64,000 nt of DNA from WS-2 sp036507005. GTDB lineage: Bacteria > Eisenbacteria > RBG-16-71-46. The stretch spans positions 21,211-85,210 of the forward strand of contig DASXQT010000070.1 in the NCBI GenBank assembly GCA_036507005.1, given 5' to 3'. Of the stretch, positions 39,399 to 49,081 are shown in pieces. Under the pieces are notes generated by a model. That model worked only from the letters and a program-made list of their open reading frames with translations. It was not told the DNA's origin and searched no databases. Numbering within the stretch: position 1 is the first letter of the stretch; every line of letters starts with the position of its first letter. The translations under genes and the position numbers were made by a program.

Positions 39399-39930
39399 AT
39401 GCCCGAGCTGCCCGAAGTCGAAACCGTGCGCCGCATGCTCGAGACCCACGTCGTGGGGCGCACTGTGCGCGCGGTGCGGCTCTCGGGGCTCGCGCTTCGC
39501 GAGCAGGTGTCCCGCGGCCTTGCGCGTGGGCTGCGGGGGCGCTCGATCCGCGGCGTGTCGAGGCGCGGGAAGTTCCTCGTCTTCGAGCGGGACGAGGGGC
39601 TGGCGCTCCTCTCCCGCCTCGGCATGAGCGGCCGCTGGCTCTTCTCGGACGGCGAGCGGGTCGAGCCGCTCCCCCACATCCACGCGCGCATCGGCTTCAC
39701 CGACGGCATCGAGTTGCGCTTCCGGGATCCGCGGCGCTTCGGGCTTCTCCGCCTGGTGCGCGCCGAGCAGCTCGCGCGCGATCGCGCGATCGCATCGACC
39801 CGATCGCGAGCCCGCCCACGGGCGACTCGCTGCGAGCGCGCGCCCGCGGGCTCACGGCGAGCGTCAAGAGCTCCTGCTCGAATACGGCGATCCGCTCCGC
39901 GTCTACGACCGCGCGCGCGCGCCCTGCGAT
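39399..39930 (+). pseudogene. Decayed duplicate of mutM
   Basis: The first ~130 codons closely match the intact mutM 1 kb downstream (PELPEVETVRRMLE, SRRGKFLVF, LSRLGMSGRWLF, RFRDPRRFGLLRLVRAE). After ARDRAIA about 10 bp present in the intact copy are missing, which shifts the frame. The text then follows the intact gene out of frame, and jumps from near 39880 straight to the match of the late RVYDRARAPC segment. The helix-two-turn-helix region and the zinc finger are lost. The N-terminal Pro/Glu catalytic residues remain but the protein could not bind DNA normally. The frame reads on into the following monooxygenase-like gene. Confidence 0.88.
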
Positions 39931-40010
39931 CCCCCCAACTTCTCCCGCATGAACGCCAACATCGCGCCGAGCGGCGCCGGCGAACGTGCCGAGCGATGGA
40001 GGAGACGAAA

Positions 40011-40304
40011 ATGGTGATGACCATTCTCGAGGCGCGGGTAGCCCCGGAACGCGTGGGCGATCTCGAGCGCGCCTATCGGGAGGCGGTCCTGGAGTTCCCG
40101 CCGGGCCTCGTCGAGACGTTCCTCGCCCGCGACACGGGCGATCCGGCGGTCTTCCGCATCATGACCGTGTGGGCCAGCCGCGATGCGCTGGAGAAGATGC
40201 GCGCCTCGGGCGTGAAGCCCAAGGGCGTGCAGATCTTCGAGGCAGCGGGAGCCACACCGACGCTGTCGATCTTCGAGGTGGTCCAAAAGGCCGGCGTAAG
40301 CTAG
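40011..40304 (+). CDS. Antibiotic biosynthesis monooxygenase (ABM)-fold protein
   Basis: A 97-residue single-domain ferredoxin-like protein of the ABM family. It reads MVMTILEARVAPERVGDLERAY, LVETFLARDTGDPAVFRIMTVWASRDALEKM and ends IFEVVQKAGVS. The start is placed after GGAGGAG with 5-nt spacing; ATGs 15 nt earlier and 6 nt later are in frame. Members range from quinol monooxygenases to heme-degrading enzymes and stress proteins, so no substrate can be given. It lies between the two mutM copies, which implies it was present when the duplication arose. Confidence 0.72.
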   Translation: MVMTILEARVAPERVGDLERAYREAVLEFPPGLVETFLARDTGDPAVFRIMTVWASRDALEKMRASGVKPKGVQIFEAAGATPTLSIFEVVQKAGVS

Positions 40305-40367
40305 CCGCCTGCGCGGCCCGCCCACGTGGCGCGCGGCTGAGCCTCGGCGCCCCGCACGGCCCCCGGG

Positions 40368-40397
40368 TTGACGCTGCGGGAGCGCGCCCCCTAGCGT
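40368..40397 (+). promoter_or_regulatory. Promoter of the intact mutM
   Basis: TTGACG, an 18-bp spacer and TAGCGT end 6 nt before the ATG; no ribosome site is present. This matches the layout before the decayed copy and before moaC. Confidence 0.55.
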
Positions 40398-40403
40398 CGC
40401 CCC

Positions 40404-41249
40404 ATGCCCGAGCTGCCCGAAGTCGAGACCGTGCGCCGCATGCTCGAGGCCCACGTGGTGGGACGCACGGTGCGCGCGGTCTCGCTCTCGGGGTTGGCAC
40501 TCCGCGAACCAGTCTCGCGCGGCCTCGCACGGGGGCTCAAGGGGCGCGCGATCCGCGGCGTCTCGCGCCGCGGCAAGTTCCTGATGTTCGAGCTCGAGGG
40601 CGATCTCGTGCTCCTCTCCCACCTCGGCATGAGCGGCCGCTGGCTCTTCTTCCAGCCCGCGGGCGAGAGCCTCCCCCACGTGCACGCGCGCATCGGCTTC
40701 GCGGACGGGAGCGAGCTGTGGTTCCAGGACCCGCGCCGCTTCGGGCTGCTGCGGCTCGTGCGCGCCGAGCGCCTGGCCCGCGACCGCGCGATCGCGGCTC
40801 TCGGCCCCGACCCGATCGCGAGCCCGCCCACGGGCGAGGCCCTCGGGGAGCGCGCCCGCGGGCTCAAGGTGAGCGTCAAGAACTTCCTGCTCGACCAGAA
40901 GAAGATCTCCGGGATCGGCAACATCTACGCGAGCGAGATCCTGCACCGCGCCCGCGTCGACCCGCGGCGGCGCGCGGGCTCGATCGGCGGGCCCGAGTGG
41001 GAGGCGATCGCCTCCGGCATCCGGACCGTGCTCGCCGAGGCGATCGCGCGCTCCGGCACCACGTTCAGCATGTACCGCACGCTCTGGAACGAGCCGGGCG
41101 CCTACGGCGAGCAGCTCCGGGTCTACGACCGGGCGCGGGCGCCCTGCCCCCGCTGCGGGACGCCGATCCGCAGGATCGTCCAGGGGCAGCGGGCGACGTT
41201 CTTCTGCCCGAGCTGCCAGTCGCGCCGCGCCTTCGGGCGGGGGTCCTGA
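40404..41249 (+). CDS. mutM: Formamidopyrimidine-DNA glycosylase (Fpg)
   Basis: 281 residues, complete. Fpg removes 8-oxoguanine and ring-opened purines and then cuts the strand. The catalytic N-terminus PELPEVETVRR (Pro2, Glu3), the lysine in SRRGKFLMFE, LSHLGMSGRW, the helix-two-turn-helix region (VSVKNFLLDQKKISGIGNIYASE) and the zinc finger (CPRCGTPI...FFCPSCQ) are all present. A decayed copy lies just upstream. The following ~220 bp before the DEAD-box gene hold a possible promoter for that gene. Confidence 0.95.
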   Translation: MPELPEVETVRRMLEAHVVGRTVRAVSLSGLALREPVSRGLARGLKGRAIRGVSRRGKFLMFELEGDLVLLSHLGMSGRWLFFQPAGESLPHVHARIGFADGSELWFQDPRRFGLLRLVRAERLARDRAIAALGPDPIASPPTGEALGERARGLKVSVKNFLLDQKKISGIGNIYASEILHRARVDPRRRAGSIGGPEWEAIASGIRTVLAEAIARSGTTFSMYRTLWNEPGAYGEQLRVYDRARAPCPRCGTPIRRIVQGQRATFFCPSCQSRRAFGRGS

Positions 41250-41355
41250 CCCCTCGACAGGCCCCATCCCCCTCTCCCGGAGGCCCCGTACCCCCCCTCC
41301 GGAGCCGCGTCTTTCGCGGGCCTACGCGATTTTCGTTCGATTCTGCGTAAATTCA

Positions 41356-41384
41356 TTGCCGAAAGGCGCTTCGCACCCTAACCT
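41356..41384 (+). promoter_or_regulatory. Possible promoter of the DEAD-box helicase gene
   Basis: TTGCCG, a 17-bp spacer and TAACCT lie in a locally AT-richer stretch. A start near 41391 would give a leader of ~80 nt, long enough for cold-type regulation of an RNA helicase. Confidence 0.35.
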
Positions 41385-41473
41385 GTAGCCTAGAAGCGGG
41401 TCCCTGCTCCCCTGGACGGCGGTCGCTACGTAGAACCCGCAAAGCGCCGCCACTCAACCTACACGGAGGTTTC

Positions 41474-43057
41474 GTGTCGTTCGCATCGTTCGGGCTGCCA
41501 ACCCCGATCTTGAAGGGCATTCGCGCCTCGGGCTTCACCGACCCGACTGCCATCCAGAGCCGGGCAATCCCGGTCATCCTGCAGGGGAACGACCTGATCG
41601 GCGTCACCCAGAGCGGGAGCGGGAAGACCGGGGCCTATTGCATTCCGATCCTGGGGCGCCTGATCGAGAACACCGGGCGCCTCACCGCCCTGGTCCTGGT
41701 CCCGACCCGCGATCTGGCGAGCTACGTCGAGACGCGCGCCCGCGACTTCGCCCGCTTCACCAACATCCACATGGGCGTGGTGTTCACCGGCGTCCCGATC
41801 GCCCCCCAGGAGCGCACGCTGCGCGATCAGCCCATCGACGTGCTGGTCGCCACCCCGGGAAGGCTGCTCGAGCTCCACGCCCGCGGCGCGGTCAACTTCG
41901 AGGACATCGAGATCCTGGTGCTCGACGAGGCCGACCGCATGGTGGCGCTCGGCCTCGCGCCCGACCTCCGCAAGCTGCTCAAGCTCCTGCCCGAGACCCG
42001 CCAGACGCTGATGTTCACGGTGAACATGCCGCCCGAGCTGAACCGGCTCGCCAAGGAGGCGCTGATCGAGCCGGTGCGCGTGGACATGGCCCCGCCCGCC
42101 AAGCCCAGCACCGGGATCACGCAGGCGGTCTACCCGGTGCCCAAGGAGCTGAAACCCGATCTGCTCGACGAGATGCTGTCGCGGGCCGAGGTGCGGAGCA
42201 CGGTCCTCCTCTGCCGCTCGCGGGCCGCGTCCGAGCGCGTCGCCAAGCAGCTCCAGCGCCGCGGCTACACCGTGGCGATCCTGGACGAGCACCCGAGCCA
42301 GGGCGAGCGCGAGCAGGCGCTCGAGGACCTGCTGCGCGGGCGCATCCAGATCCTGGTCGCGAGCGACGCGTCGGCGCGCAGCCTCGATGTGACCGGAGCC
42401 TCGCACGTGATCAACTTCGACGTGCCCCAGACCCCGGAGGACTACGTCCACCGCCTGGGGCGCGCGGGACGCGTCGAGGCCGTGGGCGACGTCTTCACGC
42501 TCATGAGCCCCGAGGAGCAGGAGGGCATGGCGGCGATCGAGCGCCTGCTCGGGCGCGCGATCCCGCGCGTCATGCTCCCCGACTTCGACTACGGCATGCA
42601 CCCGGGCGAGCTCAAGCGCGTGGTGAGCTACGACGAGCAGATGGGGCCGGCCGGAGCGCTGAGCGAGGGCGGCGTGGCGGTCGCCGCGACCCGCATCGCG
42701 GCGGTGCCGCGCGCGGGGAGGAACGGCCACGGCGTGGTGCGCGGCGCGGCCAAGCCCGCAGCGCACGGGTCGGGAGCGGCGCGCGGCTCGGCAGCGGTGC
42801 GCAGCGCGGCGAAGCCCGCGGCGCGCGGCTCGGCAGCGGTGCGCGGCGCGGCGAAGCCCGCGGCGCACGGCTCGGGCGGCTCGGGAATGGCGCGCGCCGC
42901 GGGCAGCAACTCGAAGCGTCCCGCCTCGGGTACGCGCCCCAAGGCGAACGTCCGCGCCAAGGCGAGCCCGGCGAAGAAGTCGCGCCCGCGGCCCAGCCGT
43001 TCGATGAAGCTGGCGCGAGGCAAGAGCGCCCGGCGCCCGGCGGGGCGCGGCCGCTAG
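41474..43057 (+). CDS. DEAD-box RNA helicase with atypical motif III
   Basis: 527 residues from a GTG with GGAGG six bases upstream. Q motif GFTDPTAIQ, motif I TQSGSGKTGA, Ia PTRDLA, Ib TPGR, II VLDEADRM, V ASDASARSLDV and VI HRLGRAGR are present. Motif III, normally SAT, reads TVN (LMFTVNMPPE), which should disturb coupling of ATP hydrolysis to unwinding. The C-terminal ~130 residues are a basic Ala/Gly/Lys/Arg tail with short repeats (GAAKPAAHGSG, RGSAAVR), typical of RNA-binding tails of RhlE-like helicases in rRNA maturation and cold response. Its stop shares a CTAG with the convergent gene's stop. Confidence 0.9.
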   Translation: MSFASFGLPTPILKGIRASGFTDPTAIQSRAIPVILQGNDLIGVTQSGSGKTGAYCIPILGRLIENTGRLTALVLVPTRDLASYVETRARDFARFTNIHMGVVFTGVPIAPQERTLRDQPIDVLVATPGRLLELHARGAVNFEDIEILVLDEADRMVALGLAPDLRKLLKLLPETRQTLMFTVNMPPELNRLAKEALIEPVRVDMAPPAKPSTGITQAVYPVPKELKPDLLDEMLSRAEVRSTVLLCRSRAASERVAKQLQRRGYTVAILDEHPSQGEREQALEDLLRGRIQILVASDASARSLDVTGASHVINFDVPQTPEDYVHRLGRAGRVEAVGDVFTLMSPEEQEGMAAIERLLGRAIPRVMLPDFDYGMHPGELKRVVSYDEQMGPAGALSEGGVAVAATRIAAVPRAGRNGHGVVRGAAKPAAHGSGAARGSAAVRSAAKPAARGSAAVRGAAKPAAHGSGGSGMARAAGSNSKRPASGTRPKANVRAKASPAKKSRPRPSRSMKLARGKSARRPAGRGR

Positions 43058-45156
43058 CGGCGCACGGCCGCGCGCGCCGCGGCCGCGGCTTCGCGGTCGC
43101 CGAGGCGATCGTAGAGGTCGGCCATGGCGCGGCGCGTCGAGTCATCCCCCGCCACTCCGATTGCCGGCCGCCACGTGGCCGCCGCCTCGGCTTCGCGGCC
43201 GAGCCGGAGCTGGACCCAGCCGAGCCCGATCCGGTAGCGCGGCTGGCCGGGATCGAGCGCCAGCGCCTGCGAGTAGGCGCCCTCCGCCTCGGCGAGCCGG
43301 CCCAGCTCGCGCAGCGCCTCCCCCGCGAGTGCCCAGCCCATGGTGTCGCGCGGCTCCGCGCGGGTCGCGCGCCCGGCCTGCGCGAGCGCTTCCGCCCAGC
43401 GGCCCTCGTCGAGGGCGTAGGCGGCGAGCAGGTTCCGGTCGCGCACGCCCACCGAGTCGGGGTTCGCGAGCGCCACCACGCGCACCCAGTGCACGCGGCT
43501 CGCGATCGGGTCGCCGAACCACGCCGGATCGCGGCCGAAGTCGGCGCCGATCCGGTAGACCACGCTCGCATGCTCGTCGGTGACGTGCACGGCCGAGAGC
43601 CCGGGGACCGCCGAGGTGGTGTCGAGCAGGTAGGAGAAGTCCGGCCGGATCTGGACCTCGAGCCACGAGTAGTAGAGGAACCTCGCATCCTGCCGCCGGC
43701 AGTGGTCGGCCAGCTCGCCGAGCGTCGCCAAGCGCGGGAAGGAGGTGACGGCGAGCCCCGAGTAGTAGCCGATGTGCCCCTTGCGGCTCACCACCCGATC
43801 GCCCGGCGCGGCGGCTTGCTTCAGCGCGCGGCCGGCCTCGATCACCTCGATCGGCACCTGCGTCGCGGCGCGCGCTTGGTCGCTCGCGTTCCGTCCGAGG
43901 GCGAGCGCGATCGGGAGCAGCGCGACGAGCGGCTTGAGCGGGACGCCCGCGCGGCCCGCGAGCAGGGCGTAGCGCGGCGAGGCGATCGCCGCGCCGGCGA
44001 GCGAGAGGTAGAACGGCGCGACCGGCAGCGAGTAGCGGGCGCTGTAGAAGATCGGCACGAGCGCGAGGAAGAGCGCGGCGCCCGGGATCGCGAGCGCCGC
44101 GAGCCCGCGCGGGCGGCGCTCGAGGAGCAGGAGCGCGAGGCCGAGGATCGAGAGCGCCGCGAGCGGCCAGCCGAGCAGCTCGCCCGCGTCCCTCGCCAGG
44201 TGCTCCGGGATCGCGCGCAGCCATCCGAGCGCGAGCGACCCCGCGTCGCGCCTCACCAGCTCGCCGAACGAGGTCGTGGGCGGTGCCGCGCCCGAGAAGT
44301 CGCCAGGCCAGTCCTGGGTGTTGCGCCAGGCATCGGGCGTCGCGTAGTAGACGAAGTTCCGCGCCAGCATGCTGCCGGGGACCTGCCCATGGGCGAGCGA
44401 GTACGCGAGCCAGGGAGCGGCGACGATCGCGAAGCCCGCCGCGAAGAGCAGCGCAACGCGCTTGCGCGAGGCGCCTTCCTGCACCCAGCCCCAGGCCACG
44501 CAGAGCAGCCCCGCGGGCAGCAGAGCGAGCGCGCTGTAGCGCGTGAGCGCGGCCAGCGCCGCGAGCGCGCCGGAAGCGAGCGGGGCGTACCGCCCGCGCG
44601 CGCCGAGCAGGGCGAAGAGGCACGCCGCCTCGAGGCACGCGGCGAGCATGTCGGTGGTGGCCGAGTACCCGTAGCGCGTGAAGTGCGTGTTGACCGCGAG
44701 CAGGACCACGGTCCAGAACCCCGTCGTAGCGCCCGCGAGCCGCGCGAGCAGCGCGAGCCACAGCAGAATCGCCCCGCACGCCGCCGCGACCGAGAGCAGC
44801 TTGGCGGCCGTGAAGAGATCGGGCACGGCGAGGCCGACCAGGGCGACCGCGGCGTCGTAGACCGGCCCCACGACGATGTAGCGCGAGACGTCGAGCCGAC
44901 CATGGCGGATGAGCGCGGCTCCCTCGGCGTAGCCGCCGTAGAAGTCGCTCTCGGTGAGGTAGTCGCCGACCGGGTGGCGCGCGATCGCGATCCAGAGGAG
45001 CACCGCTCCCACGGCCGCGATCACGAGCCACGCGGCGGGCATCGCCCAGCGCGGATCGCCGCCGCCCGGCGGAGCGTGGAGCTGGATCGGCGGGGGCGCC
45101 GCCGGAGCCTGCGGCGAGCGCGGAGACTTGCGGGCCGGTCCGCCTGCGGCGGTCAT
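43054..45156 (-). CDS. GT-C membrane glycosyltransferase-like protein with TPR tail
   Basis: 700 residues. About ten to twelve membrane helices follow a short cytoplasmic N-terminus. The first loop has TESDFYGGYAEGAALIRHG, an acidic pair as in PMT/ArnT-type (GT39/GT83) enzymes that use polyprenyl-phosphate sugars. Later parts include an outer-face domain (GDRVVSRKGHIGYYSGLAV) and C-terminal TPR-like repeats (YALDEGRWAEALAQAGRAT, AEGAYSQALALDPGQPRYR). The sugar donor and acceptor are unknown. The start overlaps the alaX stop (ATGA). The coupling to an editing protein gene looks accidental in function. Confidence 0.78.
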   Translation of the reverse strand: MTAAGGPARKSPRSPQAPAAPPPIQLHAPPGGGDPRWAMPAAWLVIAAVGAVLLWIAIARHPVGDYLTESDFYGGYAEGAALIRHGRLDVSRYIVVGPVYDAAVALVGLAVPDLFTAAKLLSVAAACGAILLWLALLARLAGATTGFWTVVLLAVNTHFTRYGYSATTDMLAACLEAACLFALLGARGRYAPLASGALAALAALTRYSALALLPAGLLCVAWGWVQEGASRKRVALLFAAGFAIVAAPWLAYSLAHGQVPGSMLARNFVYYATPDAWRNTQDWPGDFSGAAPPTTSFGELVRRDAGSLALGWLRAIPEHLARDAGELLGWPLAALSILGLALLLLERRPRGLAALAIPGAALFLALVPIFYSARYSLPVAPFYLSLAGAAIASPRYALLAGRAGVPLKPLVALLPIALALGRNASDQARAATQVPIEVIEAGRALKQAAAPGDRVVSRKGHIGYYSGLAVTSFPRLATLGELADHCRRQDARFLYYSWLEVQIRPDFSYLLDTTSAVPGLSAVHVTDEHASVVYRIGADFGRDPAWFGDPIASRVHWVRVVALANPDSVGVRDRNLLAAYALDEGRWAEALAQAGRATRAEPRDTMGWALAGEALRELGRLAEAEGAYSQALALDPGQPRYRIGLGWVQLRLGREAEAAATWRPAIGVAGDDSTRRAMADLYDRLGDREAAAAARAAVRR

Positions 45157-46340
45157 CCGCGGGCGAGCCGCGCCGCGGCCTGCTGCCAAGCCTCCTCGGC
45201 CTTCGCGGCGTCGGCGGCAGCGATCTGGACGAAATCCGGCGCGCCGCCGCCCTTGCCCTGGGCGAGCGCGAGCAGGTCGGGGAGCATCGCCTTGAGGTCC
45301 AGGCCCGCGCCCTTCGCGCGCCCCACGATCAGCGCGGGCTCGGGCGCCGCGACGCCCAGCACCACCCATGGCGCACCCGCCTCCAGGCACTTGAGCGCCA
45401 GCGTGCGCAGCTCGTCGCGCGCGCGCTCGGGGAAGAACTCGGAGACCGCGCGCGGCGGATCGCCCGTGCGCTCGCGCGCCTCGGCCGCCACCGCGCGCGC
45501 GGTCAGCTCGCGCAGGCGCTTGGCCAGCTCGTCGCGCTCGGCCGCGGCGCGCTCCAGATGCGCGATCAGCTCGCGGTCCTTGAGCGTGCGCCGCTTCGCC
45601 GCCTCGAGCAGCGCCTCGGTGCGCCAGGCGTGGTCGCGCAGCGCGCGCGCTCCGCACAGGAACTCGAAGCGCAGGTTGCCGCGCACCTTCTCCCAGCGCA
45701 CGATCTTGATGGTCCCCACCTCGCCGGTGCGGCGCGTGTGGGTGCCGCCGCAGGCCGAGACGTCCCAGTCCGGGATCTCGACGATGCGGATCCGCCCGCT
45801 CACCGCCGGAGGCTTGCGCAGCGCGAAGCGCTTGACGCCCTCGTCGTCCACCCAGTGGCGCTCGATCGGGCGGTCCTCCCACACCACGCGGTTCGCGGCC
45901 TCCTCGATCCGCTCCACGGTGCGCCAGTCGGTGTCCCCGAGCGCGAGCTCGATCGAGCTTCGCTCCTCGCCGAGATGGGAGGAGAGCGTGGCGGCGTCCA
46001 GCACGCGCTCGAACGCGGCGGAGAGCACGTGCTGGCCGGTGTGCTGCTGCATGTGGTCGAAGCGCCGCGCCCAGTCCACCTCGGCCTCCGCCTCGCCCGC
46101 GGGCGGGGCGGCGTCCGCGGCAATCACGTGCCACACGCGCCCGTCGTCGCCGGCCTGGACGTCGAGCACCGGCACGCGCCCGATCGCGCCGCGGTCCGCC
46201 TCCTGCCCGCCGCTCTCGGGATAGAAGTACGTGGCCTCGAGCTCGAGAGCCGGGCGCCCGCGGTGCGAGCCCGCGCCCAGCACGCGGGCCGTGAAGCGCG
46301 TGGTGTAGGCGTCGTCGTAGTCGAGGCGGACGGTGGGCAC
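45153..46340 (-). CDS. alaX: Alanyl-tRNA editing protein, AlaX-L type
   Basis: 395 residues from a GTG directly after the preceding stop (TGAGTG). It is a free-standing relative of the AlaRS editing domain that hydrolyses Ser- or Gly-tRNA-Ala. Zinc ligands are HTGQH (H100, H104) and CGGTH (C197, H201). A C-terminal DHHA1 domain with a helical linker (LERAAAERDELAKRLREL, GRAKGAGLDLKAMLPDLL, GKGGGAPDFVQ) makes it the long form. There is no catalytic aminoacylation domain, so it is not a truncated AlaRS. Confidence 0.9.
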   Translation of the reverse strand: MPTVRLDYDDAYTTRFTARVLGAGSHRGRPALELEATYFYPESGGQEADRGAIGRVPVLDVQAGDDGRVWHVIAADAAPPAGEAEAEVDWARRFDHMQQHTGQHVLSAAFERVLDAATLSSHLGEERSSIELALGDTDWRTVERIEEAANRVVWEDRPIERHWVDDEGVKRFALRKPPAVSGRIRIVEIPDWDVSACGGTHTRRTGEVGTIKIVRWEKVRGNLRFEFLCGARALRDHAWRTEALLEAAKRRTLKDRELIAHLERAAAERDELAKRLRELTARAVAAEARERTGDPPRAVSEFFPERARDELRTLALKCLEAGAPWVVLGVAAPEPALIVGRAKGAGLDLKAMLPDLLALAQGKGGGAPDFVQIAAADAAKAEEAWQQAAARLARG

Positions 46341-47489
<1,149 letters not shown>

Positions 47490-47601
47490 GTGGGACGGGC
47501 CACGGGGACCAGATTTGCGGCCGATCACGGGCGGCATGTTTCAAAATGCCACGCTTGGAGGCGGCGCGTCAAGCGCCCGCACGACAAATGGGGCGGGGCG
47601 C

Positions 47602-48531
47602 TCAGGCGGGCTCGGTCTCGACCGGCTCCATCGGCGACTCGGATCGGGCCGGGCTGGGCTGGATCGGGTCGGCCACGGCAGCCGCCAGCGCGTCGGGAGT
47701 TCCGGGCTCGGCGGCGGCAGGCGGCGCCGGCGCCTCCCCCTCCCGCATCGGCTCCGACGCGGGAGCTGCGGCTTCGGCGTACATGGGACCCACCTCGACG
47801 CCGGGTGAATCGATCTCCGAAAGGCGCAGGTAGAAGAAGGTCCAGGCGTAGAGCACGATCGGCGTCCAGGCCGCGAAGAGCAGCAGCGCGGCGGTGAACC
47901 ACCAGCGCGGCACGGGGTCCGAGCCGATCAACGTCCGCATCGCGATCGCGAACCACACCAGGATCACGGGAAGCGCGGAGGCGATGCAGAGCTCGAGCCA
48001 GCGCTCGAAGCGCCGGGTCGAGAGCCGGAACGAGCGCTCGAAGGCGGCGGAGAGATGGGGCTCGTCGAGGGTGACGGCCTCGGCGGCGAGCGAGAGCCGG
48101 TAGCCGAGCACGATGCCGGGGACGATGAAGAAGAGGAGCCCGAACGCCGCCCCCAGGTTGCGCACCACCTCGGTCACGACCAGCCAGGGCAGGCGCGCGA
48201 GCCCGCGCGCGTAGCAGTCGAGCGCGGGCGCGGGCCGGGTGCCGGGCGCGGCGTCGAACACCGAGCGCGCGCGCAGGCGCAGCATGGCGCTGGTGATCGT
48301 GAGCGTCAGGTAGTCGCCGAGGAGCGCCAGGCTCCCGAGCAGCACGGCGCGGCGCGGGCCCTCGGATTCGTCGCCGGGCGAGAGCAGCGCGATCGTCAGG
48401 ATCCACGGGGCGCGCAGCAGTACCGGGACCACGATCGACTGGAGCGGATCGCGGCGCAGGGCGAGGTCGAGCGCCAGCGCGAGCGCGCGGCGGGTCGAGA
48501 CGGGCGGGCGTTCGCGAAACGGGGTGGACAT
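47602..48531 (-). CDS. Integral membrane protein of unknown function
   Basis: 309 residues with about six membrane helices in the first 230, among them IVVPVLLRAPWILTIALL, LGAAFGLLFFIVPGIVLGYRL and WWFTAALLLFAAWTPIVLYAW. A Pro/Ala/Glu-rich cytoplasmic or outer tail follows. FFIVPGIVLGYRLSLAAEAV resembles the repeated motif of membrane domains in the YciC/glycerophosphodiesterase-membrane superfamily, but no catalytic part is present. It is transcribed from a promoter mirror-imaged with that of moaC and precedes the sigma-54 activator on the same strand. Confidence 0.7.
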   Translation of the reverse strand: MSTPFRERPPVSTRRALALALDLALRRDPLQSIVVPVLLRAPWILTIALLSPGDESEGPRRAVLLGSLALLGDYLTLTITSAMLRLRARSVFDAAPGTRPAPALDCYARGLARLPWLVVTEVVRNLGAAFGLLFFIVPGIVLGYRLSLAAEAVTLDEPHLSAAFERSFRLSTRRFERWLELCIASALPVILVWFAIAMRTLIGSDPVPRWWFTAALLLFAAWTPIVLYAWTFFYLRLSEIDSPGVEVGPMYAEAAAPASEPMREGEAPAPPAAAEPGTPDALAAAVADPIQPSPARSESPMEPVETEPA

Positions 48532-48535
48532 GGAG

Positions 48536-48593
48536 TTGGCCCGCGCGGAACGCGGGCCAAATTGACACTAGGAGCGGCCCTCACTAGTGTCAA
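48536..48593. promoter_or_regulatory. Mirror-image divergent promoter with two palindromes
   Basis: The arms TTGACACTAG (48562-48571) and CTAGTGTCAA (48584-48593) are perfectly inverted around 12 bp. Read either way this gives TTGACA, a 17-bp spacer and TAGTGT, so the two divergent promoters share the same bases. For moaC the -10 box ends 8 nt before ATG. A second perfect palindrome, TTGGCCCGCG/CGCGGGCCAA (48536-48560), lies in the membrane-protein gene's leader. Confidence 0.65.
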
Positions 48594-48598
48594 GCGCC

Positions 48599-49081
48599 AT
48601 GCCCCGCAGGCTCTCGCACCTCACGGACGCAGGCGAATTCCGCATGGTGGACGTGAGCGCGAAGCCGGTCAGCGCGCGCGAGGCGGTGGCCCGCGGGCGG
48701 GTGTACATGCACCGCGAGACGCTCGCCCTGGTGCGCGAAGATCGAGCCGCCAAGGGCAACGTGCTCGCCGCCGCCCACCTCGCGGGCGTGATGGCCGCCA
48801 AGCGCACCGGAACGCTCATCCCCCTCGCCCACAACCTGCCGATCGACAGCGTCGAGATGGCGTTCTCGCTCGACGACCCGACCTCGTCGGTCGGGATCGA
48901 GTCGCGCGTCCGCACCCGCGGGCGCACCGGCGTCGAGATGGAGGCGCTCACGGCGGTGATGGCCGCGGCGCTCACGCTCTACGACATGCTCAAGGCGGCC
49001 GACCGCGGCATGGTGATGGGCGAGTTCGCGCTGTGGGAGAAGCGCGGAGGCCGAAGTGGCGTCTACCGCCGCCGGGGCTGA
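48599..49081 (+). CDS. moaC: Cyclic pyranopterin monophosphate synthase
   Basis: 160 residues. MoaC completes the first step of molybdenum cofactor synthesis, forming cyclic pyranopterin monophosphate with MoaA. Family marks are FRMVDVSAKPVSAREAVA, GNVLAAAHLAGVMAAKRTGTLIPLAHNLPIDSVEM, TRGRTGVEMEALTAV, YDMLKAADRGMVMGE and the closing KRGGRSG. The usual Cys before the conserved His (LCHPL) is Ala here (LAHNL). The ATG is chosen over an in-frame GTG 12 nt upstream, which falls inside the promoter. No ribosome site is present. Confidence 0.93.
   Translation: MPRRLSHLTDAGEFRMVDVSAKPVSAREAVARGRVYMHRETLALVREDRAAKGNVLAAAHLAGVMAAKRTGTLIPLAHNLPIDSVEMAFSLDDPTSSVGIESRVRTRGRTGVEMEALTAVMAAALTLYDMLKAADRGMVMGEFALWEKRGGRSGVYRRRG

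Noticed and set aside
41638..46224. A 1528-codon plus-strand frame overlapping the DEAD-box gene and three others
   Set aside because: It is a shadow of well-supported genes on both strands with low-complexity Arg/Ala/Pro composition.
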